DNA of 64,000 bases from Providencia alcalifaciens (lineage in GTDB: Bacteria; Pseudomonadota; Gammaproteobacteria; Enterobacterales; Enterobacteriaceae). Positions 18,856-29,301 of this stretch are shown one piece after another. The stretch is from positions 3,596,001-3,660,000 of the forward strand of contig NZ_CP084296.1 in NCBI RefSeq assembly GCF_020271745.1, read 5' to 3'. The position numbers were made by a program, and so were the translations under genes. Each line of letters opens with the position of its first letter. Within the stretch, counting starts at the first letter, position 1. A model generated the notes under the pieces. The model saw nothing but the letters and a program-made list of their open reading frames with translations, was not told the origin of the DNA and searched no databases.

Positions 18856-19749
18856 TTATTTCGGCGTGTACCAGACATAATCTGCATTCAAGTTATCGAT
18901 TTCCTCGCCTTGTTCCGAAATAATCAATACTTTTAATGGCTCATCTGGCGCTAAATCAAGCACATGTAACGGCACTCCAATCGCTCGCGTTGCATGATAA
19001 CCGCCTGCAAATAACAATGCCGGTGCTGGAGCATCTAATAAGCCCTTCGCCATCGCTCTATCTCTTAGTTGCTGGATCACCAGCATCTTTTTCGCTTGTT
19101 TATCATCCAACTCACCGTTGTGTGAGCGCTTAATAGTTTCGCTGATCATTTCCTGAATAACAGGCTGCGTTGAATGTATTCCTGTGAGCGTAGGCGGGTT
19201 GTCATAAGCCTCCATCACTGTATCTCGATTAATATTCGCCGCTAAAACTGGGGATGGTTGAGCCAGTAAATACTTTACAAGCTCCCCGTATTGCTCCCAT
19301 GGCCAACCATTATTCCAATGTAAAACCTCTTGCAGTTTTTCATCTCGAATATACGGGTTCCCCTGCATCTGTTTTTGAACATTGTTAACTCGACTTTGTT
19401 GATCTGGGGTGAGAATTTCCAATAGTACTGCACCTTGGGGGCGTATTTGCTGCATTTCTTGAGCAACCCACTGCTCGATTTGATGATGGTAAATATTGTC
19501 GTGTTTTTCCCCGACAATCACGCGAGGAGAGGCTGCAAGCTTTTGAATTAACTGCTGTGGAGTGATGGATTTACCGGAGTCCAACTCAATGATTTTGCCT
19601 ATTTGCGTTAATTGAGGGTCCAATTGCTGAGCTGTTTTTGGTATTTGCGAGGTACATCCTAACTGCATGAAACTCAAAACGAAAAGTATCCCTAAACTTA
19701 ACAGTGGTGGTTTTTTCGTTAAATAATTCAAAGAACGTGCTGATATCAT
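18856..19749 (-). CDS. ChaN-family iron-regulated lipoprotein
   Basis: This 297-aa protein has an N-terminal hydrophobic signal and a Cys at about residue 32 (MQLGC, not a perfect lipobox). The ChaN domain motifs VIVGEKHDN near the N-terminus and FAGGYHATRAIGVP near the C-terminus are present. ChaN homologues bind haem and are outer-membrane-associated (Campylobacter ChaN). The ATG at 19749 has GGA 7 bases upstream (GGAAAAGATA) and is preferred to 19761. It is the first gene after a strong Fur box and the presumed head of the iron/haem locus. Haem binding by this copy is inferred. Confidence 0.85.
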   Translation of the reverse strand: MISARSLNYLTKKPPLLSLGILFVLSFMQLGCTSQIPKTAQQLDPQLTQIGKIIELDSGKSITPQQLIQKLAASPRVIVGEKHDNIYHHQIEQWVAQEMQQIRPQGAVLLEILTPDQQSRVNNVQKQMQGNPYIRDEKLQEVLHWNNGWPWEQYGELVKYLLAQPSPVLAANINRDTVMEAYDNPPTLTGIHSTQPVIQEMISETIKRSHNGELDDKQAKKMLVIQQLRDRAMAKGLLDAPAPALLFAGGYHATRAIGVPLHVLDLAPDEPLKVLIISEQGEEIDNLNADYVWYTPK

Positions 19750-19790
19750 TATCTTTTCCATATAGTGACTTTGAAGTCATTCAAAATACA

Positions 19791-19809
19791 GATAATGAGA
19801 ATCATTTTC
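19791..19809. promoter_or_regulatory. Fur box upstream of the chaN-like gene
   Basis: GATAATGAGAATCATTTTC differs from the consensus GATAATGATAATCATTATC at two of 19 positions. It lies about 40 bases upstream of the chaN-like start. Confidence 0.82.
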
Positions 19810-19816
19810 AAATGAA

Positions 19817-19847
19817 AAAGACTCCCATTAACAACAATGGAAGTCTT
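19817..19847 (-). terminator. Terminator of maeB
   Basis: AAAGACT-CCATT and AATGG-AGTCTTT form a stem of about 12 bp with one mismatch. On the minus strand it is followed by TTTTTC. It lies only 8 bases from the Fur box. Confidence 0.75.
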
Positions 19848-19902
19848 TATGCGGGGCTCTATGATTAATCAATCATTCGAGAAACTATTATAATGAATCT
19901 AA

Positions 19903-22182
19903 TTACAGTGGGTTCGTTTGAGCTTCCACTGCAGCTAACGCCACCATGTTAACAATACGACGAACAGATGCAATTGGCGTTAAGACGTGGACAGGTTTCG
20001 CAACACCCATCAGCACAGGACCCACAGTGACACCATCAGAACTTGTCACGCGCAGCAAGTTATAGCTAATACGCGCCGCTTCCATGTTTGGCATAATAAG
20101 TAAGTTTGCTGAGCCTTTCAGTGGGCTATCTGGCATCACATCTTTGCGGATTGATTCAATCAACGCCGCATCCGCATGCATTTCACCATCAATTTCCAAA
20201 TTTGGTTCACGCGCTTTCACTAATGCCAGTGTATCACGCATTTTTTGTGCTGAACCGCAATCTGAAGAGCCAAAGCTAGAGCGAGATAACAGAGCCACTT
20301 TTGGCTCAATACCAAATCGACGAACCGTATCCGCAGCCATTAAAGTGATTTCGGCTAACTCTTCTGGCGTTGGATCTTCGTTCACATAAGTATCTGCAAT
20401 AAAGGTATTACCAGTTGGTAATAATAAGGCATTCATTGCCCCAGCAGTATGTGCACCTTCGCGGAAACCAAACAGATCTTTGACGACTTGGTAGTGTTCA
20501 CTGTAGCTACCGATTGAACCGCAGATCATCCCATCAGCTTCACCACGCAGAACCATGATACCGCCGATAATAGTTGGGTTAGCAACTAATGCACGACGCG
20601 CCATTTCTTGAGAAACGCCACGGCGTTTCATGATTTGATAATATTCTTGCCAGTACTCTTTAAAGCGTGGGTCATTTTCATTGTTGACCACTTCAAAGTC
20701 TTTTCCTAGCTCAATATGCAGACCCAGTTTTTGGATACGCATTTCAATCACGCTAGGGCGACCGACCAGAATAGGGAATGCTAGACCAAGGGAAACCAGC
20801 TCTTGAGTTGCGTGTAATACGCGCTCTTCTTCCCCTTCCGCTAATACGATGCGTTTTAGCTCTTTTTTCGCTTGAGAGAAAATTGGCTTCATAAATAAGT
20901 TTGTTTTATGGACAAACTGATTCAGTTTTTCAACATAAGCATCCATATCTGCAATTGGACGTGTTGCGACGCCTGATTCCATTGCCGCTTTTGCCACTGC
21001 TGGTGCAATTTTCACGATAAGGCGCGGGTCAAATGGTTTTGGAATAATATATTCAGGGCCGAAGAACAAGTCTTGGTTTCCGTACGCTGAAGCCACTTCT
21101 TCACTTTGTTCCGCCAGCGCTAAGTCAGCGATAGCATAAACACAAGCCAGTTTCATCTCTTCGTTGATTGTCGTTGCGCCTACATCCAGCGCGCCACGGA
21201 AGATGAATGGGAAGCATAGAACGTTGTTCACTTGGTTCGGATAGTCAGAGCGCCCTGTACAGATAATCGCATCTGGGCGAACTTCTTTCGCTAATGGTGG
21301 CAGAATTTCCGGCTCAGGGTTAGCTAATGCTAAGATCAGCGGATCTTTCGCCATGGTTTTCACCATTTCTGGTGTTAATACGCGAGGGCCTGAACAACCT
21401 AAGAAAATGTCAGCATCAGGAATAGCATCCGCTAGTGTGCGTTGACCATTATCCTCAATGGCATACGCGGCTTTAGTCGCATCCATTCGCTCATCACGAC
21501 CTTTATAAATCACCCCTTTTGAATCGCAAACGGTGATATTTTCGCGCTTTAATCCTAACGCCACTAATAAGTTCATACAGGCAATCGATGCGGCACCCGC
21601 ACCAGATACGACTAAACGAACATCGCTAATTTCTTTTTTAACGATGCGTAGACCGTTAATCACCGCCGCAGTACAGATAATTGCGGTTCCGTGTTGGTCG
21701 TCATGGAACACAGGAATATTCATGCGTTCACGTAATTTTTGTTCAATATAGAAGCACTCTGGCGCTTTAATATCTTCGAGGTTGATACCGCCAAATGTCG
21801 GTTCCAGCGACGCGATGATATCAATCAGTTTATCAGGATCAGTTTCATCGACTTCAATATCGAAAACATCAATACCCGAGAATTTCTTAAATAGTACCCC
21901 TTTCCCTTCCATGACAGGCTTACCTGCCAATGCGCCGATATTCCCTAACCCTAGCACCGCAGTACCGTTAGAGATAACACCCACAAGGTTACCTTTCGCT
22001 GTGTAACGATATGCTTTTAGTGGTTCTTCTGCGATTTCTAGGCAAGGTACTGCAACACCTGGTGAATAGGCTAAAGCTAAGTCACGTTGAGTCGTTAACG
22101 GTTTGGTTGGTGTGACAGTAATTTTCCCAGGATGAGGAAACTCATGAAAATCGAGAGCACTTTGTTTTAATTTATCATCCAT
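19903..22182 (-). CDS. maeB: MaeB, NADP-dependent malic enzyme (with phosphotransacetylase-like domain)
   Basis: MaeB decarboxylates malate to pyruvate with NADP+. The 759 residues equal the E. coli enzyme. The N-terminal malic domain ([13 protein letters not shown] near 35, [22 protein letters not shown] near 75) and NAD(P)-binding domain ([14 protein letters not shown] near 190) are followed by the regulatory C-terminal phosphotransacetylase-like domain (from about 430), which in E. coli mediates acetyl-CoA inhibition. The start is the second of two adjacent ATGs, after AAGGA. It stands alone with its own terminator. Confidence 0.96.
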   Translation of the reverse strand: MDDKLKQSALDFHEFPHPGKITVTPTKPLTTQRDLALAYSPGVAVPCLEIAEEPLKAYRYTAKGNLVGVISNGTAVLGLGNIGALAGKPVMEGKGVLFKKFSGIDVFDIEVDETDPDKLIDIIASLEPTFGGINLEDIKAPECFYIEQKLRERMNIPVFHDDQHGTAIICTAAVINGLRIVKKEISDVRLVVSGAGAASIACMNLLVALGLKRENITVCDSKGVIYKGRDERMDATKAAYAIEDNGQRTLADAIPDADIFLGCSGPRVLTPEMVKTMAKDPLILALANPEPEILPPLAKEVRPDAIICTGRSDYPNQVNNVLCFPFIFRGALDVGATTINEEMKLACVYAIADLALAEQSEEVASAYGNQDLFFGPEYIIPKPFDPRLIVKIAPAVAKAAMESGVATRPIADMDAYVEKLNQFVHKTNLFMKPIFSQAKKELKRIVLAEGEEERVLHATQELVSLGLAFPILVGRPSVIEMRIQKLGLHIELGKDFEVVNNENDPRFKEYWQEYYQIMKRRGVSQEMARRALVANPTIIGGIMVLRGEADGMICGSIGSYSEHYQVVKDLFGFREGAHTAGAMNALLLPTGNTFIADTYVNEDPTPEELAEITLMAADTVRRFGIEPKVALLSRSSFGSSDCGSAQKMRDTLALVKAREPNLEIDGEMHADAALIESIRKDVMPDSPLKGSANLLIMPNMEAARISYNLLRVTSSDGVTVGPVLMGVAKPVHVLTPIASVRRIVNMVALAAVEAQTNPL

Positions 22183-22631
22183 CATCAAGTCCTTTCAAAA
22201 TTTGGTAAGGTAAGAGCCATCACAGTATAAACACATCTTGTTAGCAAATCATGATCACACCTATGATTTCCAGAAAAATCTTTCATTTACAAGGAATTTA
22301 CACAGATTTCCCACAAAAATACAATGGCGAATTTCTAGACATACACAATATTGTTATTATTTTTATTCATATCATTTTTTAAATCACTTTAATTTTTTTC
22401 AATCTTAGTTATTATTTTCATAAAATTAATGTATTATTCGAAAGCTTGTTTCTTTTTAGCCTTAAATATATCCAGCTCCATAATTTTCGCTTCCATTATT
22501 CATGCTTTTATGCGGCTAATTAATTTATCAATTAAGAATAATGACTTCATGCAATCTTAAATACATTATATTTTAACTATATCAATTCTAGTTAATCTAA
22601 TAAGTTGTCAGACATAAAAAAGGAACCCACT
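22183..22631. other. AT-rich region between divergent maeB and response-regulator genes
   Basis: About 450 bases include the promoters of maeB (minus) and the regulator (plus). The last 250 bases are very AT-rich. No further ORF with a good Shine-Dalgarno sequence, no RNA gene and no strong operator palindrome were recognised. Confidence 0.4.
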
Positions 22632-23252
22632 ATGTCTAATCACACGGTTATGATTATCGATGAACATCCTATCTTTCGTTTTGGATTATCCCATTTATTA
22701 AAATCAAAAGCTGACTTTGACGTAACGGCGGAGGTTTCAAATAGTAAAGAAGCGTTGAATATCGCCACTAGCAAACAACCCAATATGATACTGATAGATA
22801 CTATTCTTCATGGTAATAAAACATTCGAAACAATTCGATTACTACGTAAGCATTGCGCTAACAGTTATTTGCTGGTTCTTTCACTCTCGACGATGAAAAC
22901 CGATATCTACGCCGCTATCGATGCAGGCGCTCAAGGTTATTTATTAAAAAATAGCGAACTCGATATGCTGCTTAATAGTATGAAAAAAGCGATGGAGGGG
23001 CACCATGTATTTAGCGAAAAAGTTTATCAGCATCTTATTACTCGACATCAATCTAAAGATCCACTTTCCACATTAACTCGCCGTGAATGCGAAATATTGC
23101 ATGAAATGGCTGCTGGTTTAAAAAACAGAGAAATCTCTCAACTATTATTTATTTCTGAAGAAACCGTTAAAGTTCATATCCGAAATGTCTTAAAGAAATT
23201 ACGAGTCCGCTCTCGTTTAGAAGCCAGTTTAATATACATGCGTTCAAAATAA
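22632..23252 (+). CDS. NarL/FixJ-family response regulator, NarP-like
   Basis: This 206-aa two-domain regulator has a receiver domain with the acidic pair D10-E11, phosphoacceptor D56 (MILIDTILHG) and conserved Ser/Lys positions (VLSLST, YLLKNSE). A LuxR-type HTH follows from about residue 140 (LTRRECEILHEMAAGLKNREISQLLFISEETVKVHIRNVLKKL). It is most like NarP but divergent. The ATG at 22632 has AAGGA at 7 bases; the frame upstream to 22605 uses TTG. No histidine kinase lies in the window, so its partner is unknown. NarP regulates nitrate/nitrite respiration in E. coli; the same role here is unproven. Confidence 0.85.
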   Translation: MSNHTVMIIDEHPIFRFGLSHLLKSKADFDVTAEVSNSKEALNIATSKQPNMILIDTILHGNKTFETIRLLRKHCANSYLLVLSLSTMKTDIYAAIDAGAQGYLLKNSELDMLLNSMKKAMEGHHVFSEKVYQHLITRHQSKDPLSTLTRRECEILHEMAAGLKNREISQLLFISEETVKVHIRNVLKKLRVRSRLEASLIYMRSK

Positions 23253-23459
23253 TTTCATCTGATTTAATTTAATTAATGTAAGTTATCTAAATTAATTATT
23301 TTATTATTTATATATAAAATTATGAATATTAATTCTGCCTTAGTTATTATTAAATCGCTTGTTATATTAATAAATCTTTTCGATTCAAAGGGGTAGACCA
23401 TAATTGCATTTTCCCGCATTATGTATGGCATACATTGTTCGCCATCAGAGGAAAATCAT

Positions 23460-23831
23460 ATGTCCAGCACCCCTGCATCCCCTTATATCATGTACGGAAT
23501 TAAAAACTGCGATACCATTAAGAAAGCTCGCCGTTACTTAGACGATAACGCTGTCGGCTACCAATTCCATGATTACCGCATTGATGGCATCACTGATGAA
23601 CTCCTCTCTACATTTTTGCAACACATCGATTGGGAAACCTTGGTAAATAAACGCGGTACAACTTGGCGTAAACTCAGCGATGAAGAAAAAAATGCAGTTG
23701 TCGATGCAGATAGCGCGAAAAAAGTCTTACTGGCTGAACCTGCGATGATCAAACGCCCTGTTCTTGTTTCTGCTAATGGTCATTATCTTGTCGGGTTTAA
23801 CGCCGACGATTACCAAAAATTCACAAAATAA
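23460..23831 (+). CDS. yffB: YffB, ArsC-family thioredoxin-fold protein
   Basis: This 123-aa Spx/ArsC-family protein has [15 protein letters not shown] at the N-terminus and RGTTWRKL plus IKRPVLV further on. It keeps the single catalytic-type Cys but lacks the three Arg pattern of true arsenate reductases, and its function is unknown. The ATG at 23460 follows AGAGGA; the open frame from 23421 is not supported. It is 11 bases upstream of dapE, as in E. coli. Confidence 0.9.
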   Translation: MSSTPASPYIMYGIKNCDTIKKARRYLDDNAVGYQFHDYRIDGITDELLSTFLQHIDWETLVNKRGTTWRKLSDEEKNAVVDADSAKKVLLAEPAMIKRPVLVSANGHYLVGFNADDYQKFTK

Positions 23832-23842
23832 AAGGTGACTCA

Positions 23843-24973
23843 ATGAACTGCCCTGTCATTGAACTTGCAAAACAACTTATCGCCCGTCCCTCTATTAGCC
23901 CAGATGACCAAGGTTGCCAAGATTTACTCACCGAACGGTTGAATAAAATCGGCTTTACCGTAGAAAAAATGCCATTTGGGGATACTCTCAATTTTTGGGC
24001 TCACCGTGGTGATAATGGCAAAACTCTCGCCTTTGCAGGTCATACCGATGTCGTCCCTGCTGGCGACCACAGTAAATGGCAAACTCCGCCATTTACGCCA
24101 ACAATTATCAATCAACATTTATATGGTCGTGGTGCTGCCGACATGAAAGGCTCTATTGCCGCCATGGTCGTTGCCGCTGAGCGCTTTGTAGAAAAACACC
24201 CTGCCCATACTGGCCGTCTCGCGTTTTTAATTACCTCCGATGAGGAAGCTAAAGCGACCCACGGTACCGTAAAAGTGGTCGAAACGTTACAAGCCCGTCA
24301 TGAGCCAGTCGATTACTGCTTAGTGGGAGAACCGTCCAGCCAGTCTTCGCTTGGTGACATCATTAAGAATGGCCGTCGCGGCTCTATCACCGCTCACTTA
24401 ACTATTTTGGGAACACAAGGGCACGTTGCCTATCCACATCTTGCTGATAACCCAGTACATCGCGCAACAGGCTTTCTGCAAGAATTAGTTTCGACTAAAT
24501 GGGACGATGGCAACCAATATTTCCCAGCCACCAGCATGCAAATCGCCAATATTAATGCGGGTACAGGTGCCGATAACGTCATTCCCGGTGAACTAAAAGT
24601 ACAATTTAATTTCCGTTTTAGCACCGAACTGACAGATACCATGATCCGTGAACGCGTGGCTGACATGTTAGAACGCCACGGGCTGAATTATCATTTAGAT
24701 TGGTTCTTATCGGGTCAGCCATTCTTGACGGGTGACAGCGAATTAGTGAGTGCAACGGTGCAAGCCATCCAAGAAGTGACGGGGCGCACAACCACCTTAT
24801 CCACCAGCGGTGGGACCTCTGACGGACGTTTCATCGCCCAAATGGGTACCCATGTTATCGAGCTAGGTCCATTGAATGCGACGATCCATAAAGTGGATGA
24901 GTGCGTTAGCGTTGATGATTTACAACAGCTCGCCGTTATCTACGAACGTATTATGGAGCTGCTATTACTATGA
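23843..24973 (+). CDS. dapE: DapE, succinyl-diaminopimelate desuccinylase
   Basis: DapE hydrolyses N-succinyl-LL-diaminopimelate to LL-DAP for lysine and peptidoglycan. The 376-aa M20 metallopeptidase-fold protein has zinc ligands in [12 protein letters not shown] (near residue 66), GRGAADMKG (near 99), [11 protein letters not shown] (near 134) and [11 protein letters not shown] (near 348). The Shine-Dalgarno AGGTG is well placed. The stop overlaps the start of the M15 peptidase gene by 4 bases, so translation is coupled. Confidence 0.96.
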   Translation: MNCPVIELAKQLIARPSISPDDQGCQDLLTERLNKIGFTVEKMPFGDTLNFWAHRGDNGKTLAFAGHTDVVPAGDHSKWQTPPFTPTIINQHLYGRGAADMKGSIAAMVVAAERFVEKHPAHTGRLAFLITSDEEAKATHGTVKVVETLQARHEPVDYCLVGEPSSQSSLGDIIKNGRRGSITAHLTILGTQGHVAYPHLADNPVHRATGFLQELVSTKWDDGNQYFPATSMQIANINAGTGADNVIPGELKVQFNFRFSTELTDTMIRERVADMLERHGLNYHLDWFLSGQPFLTGDSELVSATVQAIQEVTGRTTTLSTSGGTSDGRFIAQMGTHVIELGPLNATIHKVDECVSVDDLQQLAVIYERIMELLLL

Positions 24974-25641
24974 CTCTCTCCATCGAGATGCTAACGGGGC
25001 GCTCCACCGACCATTTAGTGACATTGGGTGGTAATCACCGCCTACAGTTTAATACCACTAAAGCGTTTCTTGCCATGCAGCAAGCTGCGGCACGCGCGGG
25101 CTTTAAGCTACAATCTGCCAGTGCTTTTCGTGATTTTGCTCGCCAGCAGATCATTTGGAATGAAAAATTTGCAGGTAAACGCCCGGTTCTTGATACCCAT
25201 AGCCAACCGTTAGATATTTCAACATTAACGGAAGGGGAATTATGTGAGGCGATTTTGCATTGGTCAGCACTACCAGGAGCGAGCCGCCATCACTGGGGTA
25301 CTGAGATTGATGTTTACGATCCCCTACGCATTCCTGTGGGTCAAACCTTGCAACTAGAACCATGGGAATATCAAGAAGGAGGTTATTTTGCTGAGCTTAA
25401 TCACTGGTTAACCGACAATATGGCTACCTTTGATTTCTACCGCCCTTTCACCGCTACCAATGCAGGTGTTGCGGAGGAACCTTGGCATATTAGTTATTGG
25501 CCGTTATCCCATGAAGCTGAGCAGCTATTGACGCCAGAAATTGTTAGACAAGTGCTCATCGAAGAAGATATTAGTGGAAAAGCCTGGTTATTAGATAACC
25601 TTGAGTATGTTTTTAACCGCTATATCAAAGCGCCTGAATAA
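24970..25641 (+). CDS. M15-family D-alanyl-D-alanine carboxypeptidase (VanY-like)
   Basis: This 223-aa M15 (VanY) metallopeptidase shows [12 protein letters not shown], the zinc motif [13 protein letters not shown] (near residue 105) and the second zinc His region [11 protein letters not shown] (near 170). Family members remove the terminal D-Ala of muropeptides or the peptidoglycan stem. No signal peptide is visible, which suggests a cytoplasmic or non-classical location and a role in murein-peptide recycling. The start overlaps dapE by 4 bases (ATGA). E. coli lacks this gene at the same place. Substrate preference (DD or LD) cannot be read from sequence. Confidence 0.87.
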   Translation: MTLSIEMLTGRSTDHLVTLGGNHRLQFNTTKAFLAMQQAAARAGFKLQSASAFRDFARQQIIWNEKFAGKRPVLDTHSQPLDISTLTEGELCEAILHWSALPGASRHHWGTEIDVYDPLRIPVGQTLQLEPWEYQEGGYFAELNHWLTDNMATFDFYRPFTATNAGVAEEPWHISYWPLSHEAEQLLTPEIVRQVLIEEDISGKAWLLDNLEYVFNRYIKAPE

Positions 25642-25646
25642 TTTAT

Positions 25647-25680
25647 CTGTCACTCAGTCTCTTACTGAGTGACAGCTTTC
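25647..25680 (+). terminator. Terminator after the dapE operon
   Basis: CTGTCACTCAGT (25647-25658) pairs with ACTGAGTGACAG (25664-25675) around a 5-nt loop and is followed by CTTTCC. Confidence 0.7.
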
Positions 25681-25701
25681 CCCATTACGCCCATCACGCC
25701 A

Positions 25702-26100
25702 TCATAAATCTGCATTATTCTTATCCGAATTTGACATATCCACGACAGGCAAGCGGTACATAAAAATCAGTAACCAACACATTCCTAAAAATAATCCGAT
25801 TTTTAACCACCCATAGCTGACCACCCAAATCGAAAAGGTAAACGTAATCACGATTAACGTCATGGCTTTCGGCTTTACACCTTTTGGTAACGCACGATGT
25901 GCTTGCCAGTGACGTAAATACCCGCCAAACCATGAACGATACAGCAGCCAATTATGAAAGCGTGGAGAAGAACGGGAAAAGCACCATGCCGCCAATAATA
26001 AGAAGCAGGTCGTTGGCATGACCGGTAAAATGGCCCCAAGAAAAGCTAAGCCAACCGCAATCCACCCTACTGTAATGAATATGATTTTCTTTATATTCAT
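25702..26100 (-). CDS. ybaN: YbaN, DUF454 inner-membrane protein
   Basis: This 132-aa membrane protein has helices at about residues 8-38 and 80-117 and the family signature FLGAILPVMPTTCFLLLAAWCFSRSSPRFHNWL. Its function is unknown. It is a lone gene convergent with the dapE operon. Family assignment is based on the conserved N-terminal block. Confidence 0.87.
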   Translation of the reverse strand: MNIKKIIFITVGWIAVGLAFLGAILPVMPTTCFLLLAAWCFSRSSPRFHNWLLYRSWFGGYLRHWQAHRALPKGVKPKAMTLIVITFTFSIWVVSYGWLKIGLFLGMCWLLIFMYRLPVVDMSNSDKNNADL

Positions 26101-26212
26101 TCAGACTCTCCCGTTACAACAAAAAACATGGTTAAATTACCCCACTAAAGCCAGCAAACTGCGTCATGTGAGCATGGGCACACATTATTATGATTAAAAT
26201 AAGAAGGCAAAT

Positions 26213-26407
26213 ATGCATTGGTTAGCCGATTACTGGTGGATCATTTTACTGTTGTTAGTCGGGGTCATTTGGAACTCAGTAAAAGAGATGATGCGACTCG
26301 ACCCCAAAAAGTATTTAGATGACAAACCTGAAATTCCGCCTCACAAAGATAATAATCACCTCTGGGATGATGAAGACGACGACTGGCCTAAGGACAAAAA
26401 GCGCTAA
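26213..26407 (+). CDS. ypfN: YpfN, UPF0370 membrane protein
   Basis: This 64-aa protein has one N-terminal membrane helix (residues 7-23) and a charged tail ([20 protein letters not shown]), closely following E. coli YpfN. GAAGG precedes the ATG. Its last 20 bases overlap the 3' end of tmcA on the opposite strand. Confidence 0.88.
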   Translation: MHWLADYWWIILLLLVGVIWNSVKEMMRLDPKKYLDDKPEIPPHKDNNHLWDDEDDDWPKDKKR

Positions 26408-28451
26408 TGTGTTGCCTTAACCCTCGCACCTCTTCAGGGTAATAGTTATTCAGCCACTGCGCGACTTCGGCTCTTGCGCGTTTTAACCACTGTTTTTGCC
26501 CTGCTAAGCCGAGTTGCATCGCAATACTTTCAACAGATAGCCCTTGATAAAAATAGGCCCCAAGGGCAGAGCCTGTCATTTCGTCCGAGTGTTTTTGCCG
26601 TAAAACCGTTAAAAAACGCTGTAATGATGGCTCACTTGTGGCTAACGAACGGTGATAATCGCTAAAACCAACTAATTCTAGCCAATCTCCGTCATCCAGT
26701 AGCTGCTCAGATGTGCTTTTCAGACAAAATTCATTAAGGTCATGACGCCAGAATAGATCCCGCTGTAATCGCTGTTGCCCTAAATGGCAAATTGACTGAG
26801 CTTCCGCGGATAATGGCAACATCGCCATCGCCGTAAAACAACCACTACTCGCCTCAACATGCCGTCCAATTCGCACGATTTGGAACCCTGATGATTGCCA
26901 AAAAGCCAATAATTCTGGCGTGAAACCAAAGCTGACCGAAAGGAAATCTAATCCGTCCAGAATACCTTGTTCAATTTGCGATTCTAATAACCGATAACCA
27001 ATTTTTTGGCGACGATAGCCAGCATTTACAGCGATGCGCATCACTCGCCGAGAACGTAATGTCGGGGCTTGAGGAAAATAGCAATGCGCAGCGAGGGATT
27101 GTGCAACTAGATTTCCCCGTGGACGCCGTTGTCCTGCCCAAATTTGCCAACTCAGCTTCTCATCTAAACCACCTTCATCCACCATCCATACAGCGCCGAT
27201 AACGTCCTGATTATGATGGCTTGCGACGGCAAAATGCTGGTGCTGTGCATCCAATAATCGACGTAAATCCAACGGCGAAGTCCGATAATGTGCCGCAGTT
27301 AATAAACCATAAAATGCGTGGAGCTGTTTGGGATCATGAGCCAGTTGCTGCTGGCTAAGTGACTTGAGAATAATCGGTTCTGACACGACATTTACCGATG
27401 TAGAGCTTTCCAATAATAAACTTTGGTTAATAACCCTTTCGAGTGGATCATGTTCTGCAAAGCGGATCGGCTGAGTGAGCGACAGCGAGGTGAAATTTTT
27501 GAGGCTATCGCAAAATTTCATCATAAACCCACGCCCCGTACCCTCATAACCTTCCACCGTCGTGGTCATGAGTACCCGTGGGAAAAAGGCGATAATCTGT
27601 CGCAGAATATGGGAAGGAATGGCGGCAGCTTCGTCAATAATTAACCAATCAGCATCAATCTTCTTCCCTGATTGGCAATAGTGCAAAAGTACGTCAGGCG
27701 CCCAAAATTTGAGTTCATGTTCCGCATATTCGGCAATCACGCCGGTGGTCACTTTCGCTGGCGCACAACACCAACACACACCTTTCCATGCCTTTATCAG
27801 CATACCTGCAACGGTGGACTTACCTCGTCCGCGAGGGGCTATCAATCCCCATATTCCGTTTTTTGCGGACAGCAATTGTCCAAGCGCATCTTGTTGCTGT
27901 TGGGTCGGCTGACCACTGGGTGCTATCCATTTGGGGTGATCGGGTAACAAATTCAGTCTACGCGGTTGATTTTTTTCCTCTCCCTGTTGCTCCATAACCT
28001 GTTGATCAATAAACAGCACATCAGGGCAATTCCGGAAAGTGCGCTGTAAATGGTGAATAAAATTCGGCGTGGGAATTTCACCAAATTGCTCATTCCACCT
28101 CACACTATCCACATCATTTTGCTGCGCCCATAAGGATTGGGGCGGGGTGCAAAGCACCAACAAGCTTCCTGCTTTTAGGGTCCCCGCTAAAATAGCCAGC
28201 GCTTCGCTATGTAACCCTTTACGTGCATCAAAAATACCATGAACAAATTCACGTCCAAGCAGGAGCTGGGCTTTTTCCGGTGGAATACTATTGGGTAATT
28301 CTGGTGAGAAACAGAGCCAATCCCCCGCTAAGAAACTTTGCAATTGCTGAAGCACAGATGTGACCCACTCATGCTCCCCAGATAAAACCAGTAAACGACG
28401 GAAACCGATATGATGTAGCTGCTCAACAATCGCTTGTAATGAATTTTTCAT
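26388..28451 (-). CDS. tmcA: TmcA, tRNA(Met) cytidine acetyltransferase
   Basis: TmcA makes N4-acetylcytidine at wobble position 34 of elongator tRNA-Met, using acetyl-CoA and ATP. The 687-aa protein has an N-terminal TmcA domain, an RNA-helicase-like module (Walker [10 protein letters not shown] near residue 206, Walker B IDEAAAIP near 270, [14 protein letters not shown] near 297), a GNAT acetyltransferase domain ([14 protein letters not shown] and [18 protein letters not shown]) and a tRNA-binding tail. The start is uncertain: TTG at 28457 or ATG at 28451, both with a poor Shine-Dalgarno sequence. It follows the yeaL stop by a few bases, which suggests translational coupling. Confidence 0.93.
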   Translation of the reverse strand: MKNSLQAIVEQLHHIGFRRLLVLSGEHEWVTSVLQQLQSFLAGDWLCFSPELPNSIPPEKAQLLLGREFVHGIFDARKGLHSEALAILAGTLKAGSLLVLCTPPQSLWAQQNDVDSVRWNEQFGEIPTPNFIHHLQRTFRNCPDVLFIDQQVMEQQGEEKNQPRRLNLLPDHPKWIAPSGQPTQQQQDALGQLLSAKNGIWGLIAPRGRGKSTVAGMLIKAWKGVCWCCAPAKVTTGVIAEYAEHELKFWAPDVLLHYCQSGKKIDADWLIIDEAAAIPSHILRQIIAFFPRVLMTTTVEGYEGTGRGFMMKFCDSLKNFTSLSLTQPIRFAEHDPLERVINQSLLLESSTSVNVVSEPIILKSLSQQQLAHDPKQLHAFYGLLTAAHYRTSPLDLRRLLDAQHQHFAVASHHNQDVIGAVWMVDEGGLDEKLSWQIWAGQRRPRGNLVAQSLAAHCYFPQAPTLRSRRVMRIAVNAGYRRQKIGYRLLESQIEQGILDGLDFLSVSFGFTPELLAFWQSSGFQIVRIGRHVEASSGCFTAMAMLPLSAEAQSICHLGQQRLQRDLFWRHDLNEFCLKSTSEQLLDDGDWLELVGFSDYHRSLATSEPSLQRFLTVLRQKHSDEMTGSALGAYFYQGLSVESIAMQLGLAGQKQWLKRARAEVAQWLNNYYPEEVRGLRQHISAFCP

Positions 28452-28459
28452 CGCCAAGG

Positions 28460-28912
28460 TTACAATTTACCTATGAGTAATGACAAAATACCTGCGGCGA
28501 TCAATGGCCCAACAGGAACACCTCGGAATAAAGCAACACCAATCACCGTTCCCACCAATAACCCCGCCACCGTCGAGGGCTGGCTCCCCATAAGCGCGAC
28601 ACCCCGACTACCTAACCAAGAAACCAATATACCAATCACTATTGCCAATAACGATTTCCAATTCAAAAAGGAACTTAATACATCACTCGCTGAGATTTTT
28701 CCGCTCGCGATAGGCGCCATGACACCTATCGTCAAGATTAAAATCCCGATGGTTAGCCCATATTTTTCTACCCAAGGGAAGAAATTATTCAGCGGCGTGA
28801 TCCGCACCACCAATAGAAATAGCATGGCTAACGTCACTGTCATGTTGTGGCTGATAATGCCTAATCCGGCCAATACCAGCAAAATGATCAGTGTAGGATC
28901 CACTTGGCTCAT
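28460..28912 (-). CDS. yeaL: YeaL, UPF0756 (DUF441) membrane protein
   Basis: This 150-aa protein with about four membrane helices is very close to E. coli YeaL ([48 protein letters not shown]). Its function is unknown. The ATG at 28912 has AGGGGA at 8 bases; the longer frame to 29017 is not supported. It is arranged with tmcA as a two-gene unit, unlike in E. coli. Confidence 0.88.
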   Translation of the reverse strand: MSQVDPTLIILLVLAGLGIISHNMTVTLAMLFLLVVRITPLNNFFPWVEKYGLTIGILILTIGVMAPIASGKISASDVLSSFLNWKSLLAIVIGILVSWLGSRGVALMGSQPSTVAGLLVGTVIGVALFRGVPVGPLIAAGILSLLIGKL

Positions 28913-29230
28913 AATTTTTCCCCTGTAAAATAAATGCATTGCGGCAACACAGTTCCACCGTGTCAATTGAGTTAGTATGTTATTGATCTTGCGTTGAAGA
29001 GGCAAATCATCCTTCACCTTTAAACGCTATTTTCTGTAGTCTATCTGAAAAAAGATTATCTTAGAAAATAGGTTCCCTTTCATTCACTGAACCCCGAAAA
29101 AACTTAAGCCAAATAATTAGAATATTCGATACTCCAGATTGTTTTTTCACCCATCATTCCGACCTTCTTGATCAATATTTTTTAAGACACAGAGTGTTTC
29201 ACTAAAAAAAACCCAAAAAAATCCTTTTCC

Positions 29231-29275
29231 CAGACAGCAAGTTATCTATTCGTATAATAGATTACCGTAATCTAT
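29231..29275 (+). promoter_or_regulatory. ECF-operon promoter with 19-bp perfect palindromic operator
   Basis: TATAAT (29253-29258) is a perfect -10 with CAGACA (29231-29236) as a weak -35 at 16 bases. ATAGATTAC-C-GTAATCTAT (29257-29275) is a perfect 9+1+9 palindrome that overlaps the -10 and the expected start point, the classic position for a repressor. The regulator is not identified. Confidence 0.7.
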
Positions 29276-29301
29276 AAACACGGTTCACTAGGATCTTGGC
29301 T

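Noticed and set aside
28473-28928. 151-codon plus-strand frame over yeaL
   Set aside because: Exact antisense of YeaL, whose family identity and Shine-Dalgarno sequence are clear.
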